Shown here one piece after another: positions 39,343-48,286 of a stretch of DNA of 64,000 bases. Location of the stretch: the NCBI RefSeq assembly GCF_018406605.1, contig NZ_AP024545.1, forward strand, positions 1,736,001 to 1,800,000, read 5' to 3'. How positions within the stretch are numbered: position 1 is the first letter of the stretch; each line of letters opens with the position of its first letter. The notes beneath the pieces are model-generated. The model saw nothing but the letters and a program-made list of their open reading frames with translations. It was not told where the DNA came from and ran no database searches. This stretch comes from Noviluteimonas caseinilytica (GTDB lineage: Bacteria > Pseudomonadota > Gammaproteobacteria > Xanthomonadales > Xanthomonadaceae). The position numbers and the translations under genes were made by a program.

Positions 39343-42300
39343 TCAGGGAATGACGGCGGCGTTGAGGTCCGGCGCCCAGGTCCGGATCAACCCGAGGCAG
39401 CGATGCGCGTCCAGCGGGGGCGAAAGCCAGTAGCCCTGGATCTCGTCGCAGCGGTGCGCGCGCAGGAACAGCACCTGCGCCTCTTCCTCCACGCCCTCGG
39501 CCACCACGTTCAGGCCCAGCGAGTGCGCCATCGTGATGACCGTGCTCGTGATCGCCTCGTCGTCCGCGTCGCGCGTGAGGTCGCCGATGAATTCCTTGTC
39601 GATCTTCAGCGTCGTGATGGGCAGGCGCTTGAGGTAGGCCAGCGACGAATAGCCCGTGCCGAAGTCGTCGATCGCCAGCTGCACGCCCAGGTCGCGGATG
39701 GCCTGCAGCGTGGCCGCGGTCTGCGCCGCGTTGCCCATGACCACGCTCTCGGTGAGTTCCAGTTCCAGGCATTCGGCCGGGACGTCGGTTTCTTCCAGCA
39801 CGCGCGAGACCACGCTGGGCAGGTCGCCGCGCAGCAACTGCAACGCAGACACGTTGACCGCCATCGTCAGGCGATCCAGCCCGTGCGCACGCCAGCGCTT
39901 CAAGGTGTGGCAGGCCTCGCGCAGCGCCCACTCGCCGATCTCCAGGATCAGCCCGCTTTCTTCCGCCAGCGGGATGAACTGCGTCGGCGGGATCTCGCCG
40001 TATTCCGGGCTCGTCCAGCGCAGCAGCGCTTCCACGCCGGTGATGCGCGCCTGCGGTAGCGACAGCTTGGGCTGGAACACCAGGCGCAGCTCATTGCGAT
40101 CGAGCACCTTGCGCAGCGCGGCGGAAATCGTCGCGCGCCGCCGGATCGACACTTCCATCGACTCGGTGTAACGCATGTAGATGCGACGTCCCGCGGCCTT
40201 CGCCTGGTACATCGCCGTGTCGGCGTGCTTCAGCAGGTCGGTCGGCACCTGCGCGTTGTCGGGATACAGGCTGATGCCGATCGACGGGGTGATCGCGACG
40301 TCCTGGTGGTCGTCGATGTCGAGCGGCGCTTCGAACGAAGTGATGATCTCGCGTGCGATCTTCTCCGCTTCGTCCGCGGTGTCGATGTTCTCCAGCACGA
40401 CGGTGAACTCGTCGCCGCCCAGGCGTGCGACGGTGTGCTGCGGCCCCACCGTCTGCTGCAGGCGCGCGGCGGTCGCGCGCAGGATGCGGTCGCCGGCCGC
40501 GTGGCCGAGCGAATCGTTGATGTCCTTGAACCGGTCCAGGTCCAGGAACAGCACGCCGATGCGGCTTTCCTGGCGGCGCGCGCGCACGATCGCGCGCGAC
40601 AGGCGCTCGGACAGCAGCGCGCGGTTCGGCAGGCTGGTCAGCGTGTCGTAGTTGGCGAGGTAGCGCAGTTCCTGCTCGGCGCGCTTCTTGTCGGTGATGT
40701 CGCTCAGCACCGCCACGTAATGGCTGCGCTGGCCCACCGAGTCGAGCACCGCGCTGCTTTCGATCCAGCACAGGAACTCTTCGCCGTCCTTGCGCTGCTG
40801 CCACATCTCGCCGGACCAGCGCCCGTTGCGCACCAGCTCGGTCCGCATCTGGCGATAGAAGTCCGGATCGTGCTGCGCGCTGTCCAGCAGGCTCGCCGAC
40901 TTGCCGAGCACTTCGGTGTCGCCGTAACCGCTGATGCGGCTGAAGGCCGGGTTGACCGACACGAAGTGGAACTCGCGATCGAGCACCGCGACCGCCTCGT
41001 TCATGCTGCGCAGCACTTCGCTCGCGATGCGGCGTTCGCGCTCGGCGGTGCGGCTGCCGGAAATGTCGCGCGCCGTGCCGGCCACGCGCAGCGCGCGCCC
41101 TTCCGGCGAACGCTCCACCACGCGGCCGCGCGCACGCACCCACGTCCAGGCGCCCTTCGGCCCGCGCACGCGATGCTCCGACAGGAACAGCGGCGTCTCG
41201 CCGCGCACGTGCTGCTTCAGGCGATCCAGCACGCGCGGCAGGTCGTCTTCGTGGATCTCGTGGCGCTGTTCCACTTCGGTCTGGATCGCGATGTCCGGCA
41301 CGCGCGCATCGCCTTCGTGCGTGCGCATGCTGCGCAGCTCGCCGTGCGCCATGTCGTAGTCCCAGAACAATTCGCCCGACGCCCACAACGCCAGCTTCAG
41401 GCGTTCCTCGCGATCGCGGATCTGCGCGAAGTACTCGCGCTCGCGCCGGCGCCGCTGCACCAGCAACGACGCGAGCGCACCCAGCACGAGCACGCCGAAC
41501 AGCACGTAGGCCGCGATCGCCAGCGGATGCCGCCACGGCGGCGGCGCGACGTGCACCGGCACGCGCAGTTCCTGCGGATTCCACACACCGTCGCGATTGG
41601 TGGCCTGCGCGCGGAACAGGTAATCGCCCGGCGGCAGGCGCGTGTACGTCACTTCGGATTGCGCGCCGTTGTCGATCCAGCCGCGGTCGAAGCCGTCCAG
41701 GCGATAGCGATAGCGGATGCCGGCGCCGACGTTGTCGAGCGCCCCGACGCGCAGGCGCAGCATGCCGGCGCTGGGCGGTACGTCGACGCGCGTGGCCTGC
41801 CACAACACATCGGCATCGGCCGGCGCGGATGCATCGGTGCGCGCCGCGAGCAAGCGGATCGGCGGCAGGTACGCGCTGTCGTGCACGAGGCGCGGATCGA
41901 ACAGGTTCAGGCCGCGCACGCCGCCGAACAGCAATCGCCCATCGCGCAGGCGCAGCGCCGCGCCGCCGTTGAATTCGAGATCTTGCAGCCCGTCGCCCAG
42001 CCCGAACTTGCGCACCTGCGCGCGCGCCGGATCGAAACGCATCAGCCCCGTGTCGGTGCCGAGCCACAACAGGCCCTGCGGCGATTCGGCGATCGAGAAC
42101 ACCACCGGCACCGGCGCCTTGCCCATCGCCGCGGCGAGCGGATGGTCGAAGCCGATCGTGTCGCCGTGCTCGCGCACGCGGCTCAGGCCCGAATGCGAGC
42201 CGATCCACAAGGTGCCGTCGCTCGCTTCGAGCACCGCCCGCACCAGGTTGCCCGCGAGGCTGTCGGGCGCATCCGGGGAATGCCGGAAGCGCCGGATGCG

Positions 42301-43947
42301 GCCCGTCGCCGGTTCGACCAGGTCGAGCCCGTCGCTCGTGCCCGCCCACACGCGGCCGCGCCGATCGATGCGGATCGCGTGCACGTGGTTGGGCGTGGTG
42401 GCGCCGTTGAAGGTGCGCACTTCGCCCGTCATCGGGTCGTAGTGCAGCAGGCCGACCGACTGCGTGCCGAGCCACAGCGTGCCGTCGCGATCGCGCGCGA
42501 TCGTGCGCACCGCCAGTTCCGGGTATTTCGGCAGCGGCACCGGCGTGACGTCGCCGGTTTCGGTATCCAGCGTCGCCAGCCCGCGCGTCGAACCCAGCCA
42601 CACGCGGTGCGCATCGGCCGGCACAAAGGCCATCGCGCGCAGGATGCCGCCGGCCGGGCTCGGGGGGAACGCCGCGGGGAACGCCGGCATTTCCTCGAAC
42701 CGGTCGCCCGACGCGCTGGCGCGGATCAGCGCGCCGCCGTCCGTGCCCAGCCACCACTCGCCGGTCGGGTCTTCGTAAATCGAACGGATGCTGTTGCCGA
42801 CGGCGACCGACACCCGGTCGTCGGCCGGCGTGGTGGCGAGGTAGCGGAAGCGCGCGCCGAGCGGATCCACCACCGACGGACCGCGGAACTGCCCGCCGAT
42901 CCACATCGCGCCGCTGCGATCGAGCATCAGCGTGTTGATCGCGCTCTCGGGCAGCGCGCCTTCCATCGTGGATTCGCGCACGGCTTCGGCGCGGCCCGTC
43001 GCGGGATCGAAGCGACGCAGGCCATCGCCGTAGACCGACACCCACAGGCGATGGTCGGGCGCTTCGGCGATCGCGCGTACGTCGGACGGGCTGGCATCGC
43101 CCGCCGCCGGCCAGGCGCGCACGAGGCGGCGGCCGCCGTCCTGCATGCGGAACAGGCCCTGCGGCGTGCCGGCCCACAGGCGACCATCGCGATCGAAGGC
43201 CAGCGCGCGCACTTCGCCGGCCGTCTCGATGCGCTCCATGCCGCCGCGCGGCCCGATGCGGTGCAGGCCGGCCGCGCTGGCGAACCAGATCGTGCCGTCG
43301 CGATCGCGGAGGAGGGTCTGCCACGGCGATGCGGCCACGGCGGAGGCATCGAGCGCGAGGACCGGCTGGATGCGGCCGGTCTTCGGATCCAGCGTCACCA
43401 GGCTGTCGCCGGTGCCCACCCACACCCGGTCGCCCGCCGGCAGCACCGACAGCACGCGCTTGCGCGCGCCGACATCGGCGATGGGGAAGCGGCGGATGTG
43501 CCCGTCGTGCAGGTCCAGGCGCGCGACGAACTCGGAATACGTCCCCACCCACATTGCGTCGCCGCCCTCGAGGGCGAGGGCGGTCACGTAGCTGTCGGGG
43601 AGGCTGGCCGGATCGCTGGGATCGTGGCGGAAGAGCTGGAAGCGCTGGCCGTCGTAACGGTGCAGGCCGCCTTGCGTGGCGACCCAGACGAAGCCCTGCG
43701 GATCCTGGACCATCGCCGTGACGCTTTTCTGCGCCAGGCCCCGGTCGCTGCCCAGCGAGCGGAAATAGAAATCACGCGTCGCCGCGAACGCCGTCGCACC
43801 CGCACCCGCGCACAGCACCGCGACGAGCAGGCCCGTGCCGAGCGTGCGCAAAGCGGCCGCGCGGGAAAACACCGCAGGGCGGTTGGGTCGATGACGGTCG
43901 GGGCGCACGGGCTCCGCATCCCAGGGCGTGCCCGCAGTGTAGGCCAC
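39343..43947 (-). CDS. Beta-propeller sensor with PAS, GGDEF and EAL domains
   Basis: A protein of about 1,534 residues. A signal-anchor (TGLLVAVLCAGAGATAFA) leads into a periplasmic region with many 40-50-residue two-component-type propeller repeats (DRDGTIWFAS-, GRLWAGTPQGL- and LWLGTQSVGL-like), then a Y_Y_Y domain (DGFDRGWIDNG). One membrane helix (LAIAAYVLFGVLVLGAL), two PAS domains, GGDEF and EAL follow. GGDEF (ARLGGDEFTVVL) and EAL (GVEALLRW, ELTESVV, DDFGTGYSSL) motifs are intact. The inhibitory RxxD site is replaced by GPQH. The start (GTG, 43947) is tentative; 43908 is another GTG. The ligand is unknown. Confidence 0.9.
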   Translation of the reverse strand: MAYTAGTPWDAEPVRPDRHRPNRPAVFSRAAALRTLGTGLLVAVLCAGAGATAFAATRDFYFRSLGSDRGLAQKSVTAMVQDPQGFVWVATQGGLHRYDGQRFQLFRHDPSDPASLPDSYVTALALEGGDAMWVGTYSEFVARLDLHDGHIRRFPIADVGARKRVLSVLPAGDRVWVGTGDSLVTLDPKTGRIQPVLALDASAVAASPWQTLLRDRDGTIWFASAAGLHRIGPRGGMERIETAGEVRALAFDRDGRLWAGTPQGLFRMQDGGRRLVRAWPAAGDASPSDVRAIAEAPDHRLWVSVYGDGLRRFDPATGRAEAVRESTMEGALPESAINTLMLDRSGAMWIGGQFRGPSVVDPLGARFRYLATTPADDRVSVAVGNSIRSIYEDPTGEWWLGTDGGALIRASASGDRFEEMPAFPAAFPPSPAGGILRAMAFVPADAHRVWLGSTRGLATLDTETGDVTPVPLPKYPELAVRTIARDRDGTLWLGTQSVGLLHYDPMTGEVRTFNGATTPNHVHAIRIDRRGRVWAGTSDGLDLVEPATGRIRRFRHSPDAPDSLAGNLVRAVLEASDGTLWIGSHSGLSRVREHGDTIGFDHPLAAAMGKAPVPVVFSIAESPQGLLWLGTDTGLMRFDPARAQVRKFGLGDGLQDLEFNGGAALRLRDGRLLFGGVRGLNLFDPRLVHDSAYLPPIRLLAARTDASAPADADVLWQATRVDVPPSAGMLRLRVGALDNVGAGIRYRYRLDGFDRGWIDNGAQSEVTYTRLPPGDYLFRAQATNRDGVWNPQELRVPVHVAPPPWRHPLAIAAYVLFGVLVLGALASLLVQRRRREREYFAQIRDREERLKLALWASGELFWDYDMAHGELRSMRTHEGDARVPDIAIQTEVEQRHEIHEDDLPRVLDRLKQHVRGETPLFLSEHRVRGPKGAWTWVRARGRVVERSPEGRALRVAGTARDISGSRTAERERRIASEVLRSMNEAVAVLDREFHFVSVNPAFSRISGYGDTEVLGKSASLLDSAQHDPDFYRQMRTELVRNGRWSGEMWQQRKDGEEFLCWIESSAVLDSVGQRSHYVAVLSDITDKKRAEQELRYLANYDTLTSLPNRALLSERLSRAIVRARRQESRIGVLFLDLDRFKDINDSLGHAAGDRILRATAARLQQTVGPQHTVARLGGDEFTVVLENIDTADEAEKIAREIITSFEAPLDIDDHQDVAITPSIGISLYPDNAQVPTDLLKHADTAMYQAKAAGRRIYMRYTESMEVSIRRRATISAALRKVLDRNELRLVFQPKLSLPQARITGVEALLRWTSPEYGEIPPTQFIPLAEESGLILEIGEWALREACHTLKRWRAHGLDRLTMAVNVSALQLLRGDLPSVVSRVLEETDVPAECLELELTESVVMGNAAQTAATLQAIRDLGVQLAIDDFGTGYSSLAYLKRLPITTLKIDKEFIGDLTRDADDEAITSTVITMAHSLGLNVVAEGVEEEAQVLFLRAHRCDEIQGYWLSPPLDAHRCLGLIRTWAPDLNAAVIP

Positions 43948-44020
43948 GGCCGGCCTCGCGCAACAAGCTGCCGGCACGTGCCCGTTGATACACTGCGCGC
44001 GCCCCGCCAGGAGTCGCGCA

Positions 44021-44569
44021 GTGTCCGATGTCGAGTTGCCGAGCTGGACCGCCGTCCACGACGCCGTCGCAGGCCTCGGCCTGGCGGTCACGCCCGCCGA
44101 ACTGCACGGCGCATTGAGTGGTTGGTTCGCCGGCGGCGGCGCGGATGCGCCCGACTGGCTCGCGCAGGTGATGGCCGATCCCGACCTCCCGCAGGTCCCG
44201 CGCGACACCCCGCTCGACACGCTGCGCGCCGCCAGCCTTTCGCAATTGTCCGATCGCGGCTTCGGCTTCGAACTGCTGCTGCCCGCCGCCGACGCCACGC
44301 TCGGCGAACGCAGCGGCGCGCTGTTCGACTGGTGCCGGGGCTTCCTCGGCGCGTTCGGCCTGGCCAGCGGCGCCAACCCGCCGCTGTCGGAAGAAGGCAG
44401 CGAAGCGCTGGCCGACATCGCGCGCCTGGCCACCGCCACCGCGCAGGACGACGGCGACGACGACGATGAAGAAGCGTTGTCGGAGATCGAGGAATTCGTG
44501 CGCGTCGCGGTGTTGCTGATCCACGGCGACTGCGTCCTCGCGCCGGCCCATCGCCAGCAGTTCAACTGA
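44021..44569 (+). CDS. ygfB: UPF0149 protein YgfB
   Basis: A 182-residue helical protein of the YgfB/UPF0149 family; SDVELPSWTAVHDAV at the N-terminus, LSGWFAGG and LFDWCRGFLGAFGL in the body, and an acidic segment DDGDDDDEEALSEIEEF near the end. The start GTG at 44021 follows CAGGAG at 44008-44013. Its stop lies one base before the start of pepP, the usual neighbour. Confidence 0.9.
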   Translation: MSDVELPSWTAVHDAVAGLGLAVTPAELHGALSGWFAGGGADAPDWLAQVMADPDLPQVPRDTPLDTLRAASLSQLSDRGFGFELLLPAADATLGERSGALFDWCRGFLGAFGLASGANPPLSEEGSEALADIARLATATAQDDGDDDDEEALSEIEEFVRVAVLLIHGDCVLAPAHRQQFN

Positions 44570-44570
44570 C

Positions 44571-45908
44571 ATGCCCGCGGCGTCGAAGTCCCCGCGACCG
44601 CTTGCGCTCCCGGTGTCGGCGTTCGCGCGCCGCCGCAAGCAACTGATGCGCATGGCCGGCGACGACGCGATCCTCGTCCTGCCCGCCGCCGCCGAACGCA
44701 TCCGCAGCCGCGACACGCATTACCCGTACCGGCAGGATTCCGACTTCTGGTACCTCACCGGTTTCCCGGAACCCGAAGCGGTGCTCGTGCTCGTGCCGGG
44801 CCGCGCGCATGGCGAAGCGATCCTGTTCTGCCGCGAACGCGATCCCGACCGCGAAGCCTGGGACGGCCCGCGCGCCGGCCAGGAAGGCGCGGTCGAAGAC
44901 TTCGCGATGGACGATGCGTATCCCATCGCCGACCTCGACGAAATCCTGCCGGGCCTGCTCGAAGGCCGCAGCCGCGTGTACTACCACTTCGGCCGCGACG
45001 CGGAGTTCGACCTCAAGCTGATCGGCTGGCTCAACCGCGTGCGGGCGCAGGCGCGCATGGGCGCGCAGCCGCCGCACGAATTCCTCGAACTCGGGCACCT
45101 GCTCGACGAGATGCGCCTGTTCAAGGCCAACGACGAAATCAAGCTGATGCAGCGCGCCGCCGACATCAGCGTGCAGGCGCACCAGGCCGCGATGCGGATG
45201 TCGAAGGCCGGCGTGCGCGAGTACGAACTGCAGGCCGAACTCGAACGCGTGTTCCGCGCCAACGACGCCGAGCCCGCCTACGGCAGCATCGTCGGCGCCG
45301 GCGCCAACGCATGCGTGCTGCATTACCGCGCCAACAACGCGACCGCGCGCGCAGGCGACCTCGTATTGATCGACGCTGGCGCGGAATACCGCAACTACGC
45401 CTCCGACATCACGCGCACGTTCCCGGTGGACGGGCGCTTCACGAAGGAACAGCGCGCGCTGCACGATCTCGTCGGCGATGCGCAACGCGCCGCGCTGGCC
45501 AAGGCGATGCCGGGCGTGGCGTACGACGCGGGCCACCAGGCGGCGGTGGAAACATTGACCGAAGGCTTGCTGCGCCTGGGGTTATTGAAAGGCCGCCTGG
45601 AAAAATCGATTGCCGACGGCGCGTATCGCCGGTTCTATCGCCACAAGACGGGGCACTGGATCGGCCTGGACGTGCACGATGTCGGCGAGTACCGCATCGA
45701 TGGCGAATCGCGTTTGCTCGAGCCGGGCATGGTCTTCACCATCGAACCCGGCCTGTACGTCGCGCCGGACGACACGAGCGTCGCGGCGAAGTGGCGCGGC
45801 ATCGGCATCCGCACGGAAGACGACGTGCTGGTGACGGCGAACGGCCCCCGCGTGCTGACCGACGCGTTGGTGCGCGACGCCGACGCCATCGAAGACTTCA
45901 TGGGATAG
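44571..45908 (+). CDS. pepP: Xaa-Pro aminopeptidase PepP
   Basis: Removes an N-terminal residue preceding proline. The 445-residue M24B protein has the creatinase-like N-terminal domain and a C-terminal pita-bread domain with metal ligands in LIDAGAEYRNYASDITRTF (two Asp), GHWIGLDVHDVGEY (His) and FTIEPGLYV and IGIRTEDDVLV (two Glu). In related genomes it is followed by ubiH; here a palindrome island follows. Confidence 0.95.
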   Translation: MPAASKSPRPLALPVSAFARRRKQLMRMAGDDAILVLPAAAERIRSRDTHYPYRQDSDFWYLTGFPEPEAVLVLVPGRAHGEAILFCRERDPDREAWDGPRAGQEGAVEDFAMDDAYPIADLDEILPGLLEGRSRVYYHFGRDAEFDLKLIGWLNRVRAQARMGAQPPHEFLELGHLLDEMRLFKANDEIKLMQRAADISVQAHQAAMRMSKAGVREYELQAELERVFRANDAEPAYGSIVGAGANACVLHYRANNATARAGDLVLIDAGAEYRNYASDITRTFPVDGRFTKEQRALHDLVGDAQRAALAKAMPGVAYDAGHQAAVETLTEGLLRLGLLKGRLEKSIADGAYRRFYRHKTGHWIGLDVHDVGEYRIDGESRLLEPGMVFTIEPGLYVAPDDTSVAAKWRGIGIRTEDDVLVTANGPRVLTDALVRDADAIEDFMG

Positions 45909-46027
45909 CGCTTTGACGCGGGCGCGCCAAAGCGCTCCCAAAGTTTGCTGCGCAAACTTCGGGCCCCGACCCTATGCACCCACATTCCCCCGCGCTGTCG
46001 CGCCGCCCCCTTTGACTCAAAGGGGGC
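45907..46027. repeat. Three short hairpins after pepP
   Basis: AGCGCTTT/AAAGCGCT (45907-45914 and 45929-45936), AAGTTTGC/GCAAACTT (45941-45948 and 45952-45959) and GCCCCCTTTG/CAAAGGGGGC (46005-46014 and 46018-46027), each perfect. The first overlaps the pepP stop codon. None has a T-tract. Confidence 0.7.
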
Positions 46028-46158
46028 TCTCCATCAATGGGTATCGACGCAACTTCGCTTTCGCAAATTCTGTTGCGCAAGCAAAGCTTGAGCAGCGAAA
46101 TGCCAGTAGAGACGCTCTGCTTTCCCAACCCGAAGCCGTAGCCAGCACGTATCGGTGA

Positions 46159-46273
46159 GGCGCACCGCACGCCGAGCCAATCCCGCCCAGCCGCCCATGG
46201 ATGGGCGGCGCCGTTGCTCGCAGCCAGGGATGGCGAGGCAGCGGAGCGGGATTGGCTGGGCGTGCAGTGCGCC
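46159..46273. repeat. Element bounded by 27-bp inverted repeats
   Basis: The outer arms 46159-46185 and 46247-46273 match at 25 of 27 positions when one is reverse-complemented (core AGCCAATCCCG/CGGGATTGGCT). The interior carries a perfect hairpin GCCGCCCAT/ATGGGCGGC. The design resembles a MITE or a large REP cluster. No coding potential is seen. Confidence 0.7.
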
Positions 46274-46376
46274 GTCCGTCCGAACCAGTTGTGTTCGCCA
46301 GCAACCCAGACGATCCGGTGCAAGGCGCTACCCCTACGCAGCGTCGCAACGCTCCGGTCGCGAAGCGCTTCGACGT

Positions 46377-46482
46377 GATGAGGGCCTATAGGTCCGTACA
46401 GTGCGCCATGGATGGCGCACGGCCGGCGTCTTGCGGCTGGACGCATCGCAAAACGACGGGGGAGGACCTATAGGCCCTCATC
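46377..46482. repeat. Cruciform element with perfect 19-bp arms
   Basis: Arms at 46377-46395 and 46464-46482 are exact reverse complements (GATGAGGGCCTATAGGTCC). Each arm also has an internal palindromic centre (GGCCTATAGG-like). The loop holds a perfect hairpin GTGCGCCAT/ATGGCGCAC. No known family was recognised. Confidence 0.75.
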
Positions 46483-46553
46483 GCGGCGGAGCGCCGGGCC
46501 GGAGGAGGTTGGACCTCGCTGCTGGCTCCCCGCCTTCGCGGGAATGACAAGCA

Positions 46554-47876
46554 TCAACCCGCCGCAAACGCCTCGCGCGTCAAATTAAACGGCGCATCGT
46601 CGGTGCACACCACGTCGTCCTCGATGCGGATGCCGCCGAACGGACGGAACGCATCCACGCGGCCCCAATCCACGCTCGGCCCCAGGCCGCGATCGCGCAG
46701 CTGTTCCAGCAGCATGTCGATGAAGTAAAGGCCAGGCTCGATCGTCACCACCATGCCGGGTTGCAGCGTGCGCGTCAGGCGCAGATAGGGATGGCCTTCC
46801 GGCTTGGGCAGCGTGCCGCCGGCGTCGGATTCGGCGAAGCCCGCCACGTCGTGCACCTGCAGGCCGATGCCGTGCCCGATGCCGTGCGGGAAGAACGCCG
46901 AGCTCACGCCCGTTTCCACCGCCACTTCCGGCGACACCGTGATCAACCCGAACTCGCGCAGGATCCCCGCGAGCGACAGGTGCGCATCGAGGTGCAGCTG
47001 GCGATAGTCGAAGTCCTTGCGCACCTGGTCGCACATGCGCAGCTGCGCGCGGTCCACCGCGTCGATCAGCGCCTGGAATTCATCCGACGTGTCCTGCGAA
47101 TACGTGCGCGTGATGTCGCACGCATAGCCGGCGTTGCTCGCGCCGGCGTCGATGAGGAAGCTGCGCACGGGCCTGGGCGGCAACTTGTCGCGATCGGTGT
47201 AGTGCAGCACCGCACCGTGTTCGTTGAGCGCGACGATGTTGCTGTAGGGCAGGTCGTTGGCATCCTGGCCCGCGGCCTGGCAATACGCCATGTGGATGCC
47301 GAACTCGCTGGCGCCGGCGCGGAACGCACGCTCGGCCGCGCGGTGCGCGCGCACGCCGATGCGGCTGGCGCCGCGCATCATCTCGACTTCGTACGCGGTC
47401 TTGAACGCGCGCTCGTATTCCAGGTACGCCACCACCGCCGGCGGATTGTTCGGCACGAACTCGCCGAGCGCACTCTGCGGCTCGCCGAGGATCGCGCAAC
47501 GCGCGGCATTCTTCGGCAGGTGCTGCAGCGCTTCTTCCGGCGTGCGGATCACCACGACGTCCATGTGCTCCGTCCACGCACCCGTCGGCGTGCCCGGCAC
47601 GACGTGCCAGTAATCGAACGGCTGGTGGTAGATCACCTTCGGCCGATGGCCGGGCACGTACACCAGCCAGCTGTCCGTCACGCGCACCAGCGGCACCCAC
47701 GCCTTGAACTGCGGGTTCACCGCGAAGGGATAGTCGCGATCGTCGAACACCTGGTAGTGCAGGCGGCCGCTCGGCACCACGAGCGCGTCGAAGCCGCCGC
47801 GGTGCAGCGCCTCGTCGGCGCGCCGCTTGAGCATGTAGAGATGATCGGCGTAGAGCGCGGGCAGGTCGGGGCGCAT
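46554..47876 (-). CDS. pepQ: Xaa-Pro dipeptidase
   Basis: A 440-residue M24 metallopeptidase that cleaves dipeptides ending in proline. The metal-binding residues lie in FLIDAGASNAGYACDITRTY (two Asp), HGIGHGIGLQVHDV (His), TIEPGLYF (Glu) and GGIRIEDDVV (Glu). The start at 47876 fits the family; the open frame runs 61 residues further through an upstream overlap with the PilZ gene. It follows the PilZ gene by 59 bases and lies tail-to-tail with pepP across the palindrome island. Confidence 0.95.
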   Translation of the reverse strand: MRPDLPALYADHLYMLKRRADEALHRGGFDALVVPSGRLHYQVFDDRDYPFAVNPQFKAWVPLVRVTDSWLVYVPGHRPKVIYHQPFDYWHVVPGTPTGAWTEHMDVVVIRTPEEALQHLPKNAARCAILGEPQSALGEFVPNNPPAVVAYLEYERAFKTAYEVEMMRGASRIGVRAHRAAERAFRAGASEFGIHMAYCQAAGQDANDLPYSNIVALNEHGAVLHYTDRDKLPPRPVRSFLIDAGASNAGYACDITRTYSQDTSDEFQALIDAVDRAQLRMCDQVRKDFDYRQLHLDAHLSLAGILREFGLITVSPEVAVETGVSSAFFPHGIGHGIGLQVHDVAGFAESDAGGTLPKPEGHPYLRLTRTLQPGMVVTIEPGLYFIDMLLEQLRDRGLGPSVDWGRVDAFRPFGGIRIEDDVVCTDDAPFNLTREAFAAG

Positions 47877-47935
47877 GTGCGTGGCTCGGCGACACGGGGG
47901 ACGCCGATTGTGCCGCAGGCCGGGGGAATCCGCCT

Positions 47936-48286
47936 TTATTCGAACTGACCGCCGGGCCCGTCGATCCAGTCGCGCAGCTGGCGCATGTGCTCTTCCGGGA
48001 CCGTGATGAAGCGGAAGCCCGTCCAGCGCTGGCCCGAGGCGTGCGCCGCGTCCTGCCACAGCAGGTGCGCGCCCACTTCCAGCGGCGTCTCGCGCCCGTG
48101 CGCATCGTTGAGGTTGAAGCGGAACTGGTACAGCGCGTCCTCGACCAGCGCCGCGTTGGCCATCAGCAGCATGCCGGTCTCCGACAGGTTGCCGAGACGG
48201 CCGACCACGCTGTCGACCATCGTGTCCACCACCATCACCGTATCGGGCACCTTGCGGCGCCGCGCACGTCGGAATTCATCGATCAC
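47936..48286 (-). CDS. PilZ-domain protein
   Basis: A 116-residue protein with RRARRRKVPDTVMVVDTM at the N-terminus and NLSETGMLL in the middle, corresponding to the RxxxR and D/NxSxxG motifs that bind c-di-GMP. The start is GTG at 48286; AGGAGGG lies upstream and the start overlaps the DUF1631 stop codon (GTGA). Coupling suggests the two proteins act together. Confidence 0.88.
   Translation of the reverse strand: MIDEFRRARRRKVPDTVMVVDTMVDSVVGRLGNLSETGMLLMANAALVEDALYQFRFNLNDAHGRETPLEVGAHLLWQDAAHASGQRWTGFRFITVPEEHMRQLRDWIDGPGGQFE

Larger units (their letters stand above)
45909..46553. other. Gene-free palindrome island
   Basis: Some 645 bases between pepP and pepQ, with no convincing gene. 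It holds hairpins at 45907-45936 (8 bp), 45941-45959 (8 bp) and 46005-46027 (10 bp), a 115-base inverted-repeat element (46159-46273), a second one (46377-46482) and a REP core (46527-46543). Open frames here mirror each other across strands, as expected from palindromes. Confidence 0.75.

Noticed and set aside
40225..44469. 1,414-residue plus-strand open frame opposite the sensor gene
   Set aside because: Composition is typical of an antisense shadow; the sensor on the other strand has clear domains.
45913..46473. Mirror-image open frames on both strands in the palindrome island
   Set aside because: Produced by inverted repeats; no ribosome sites or domains.
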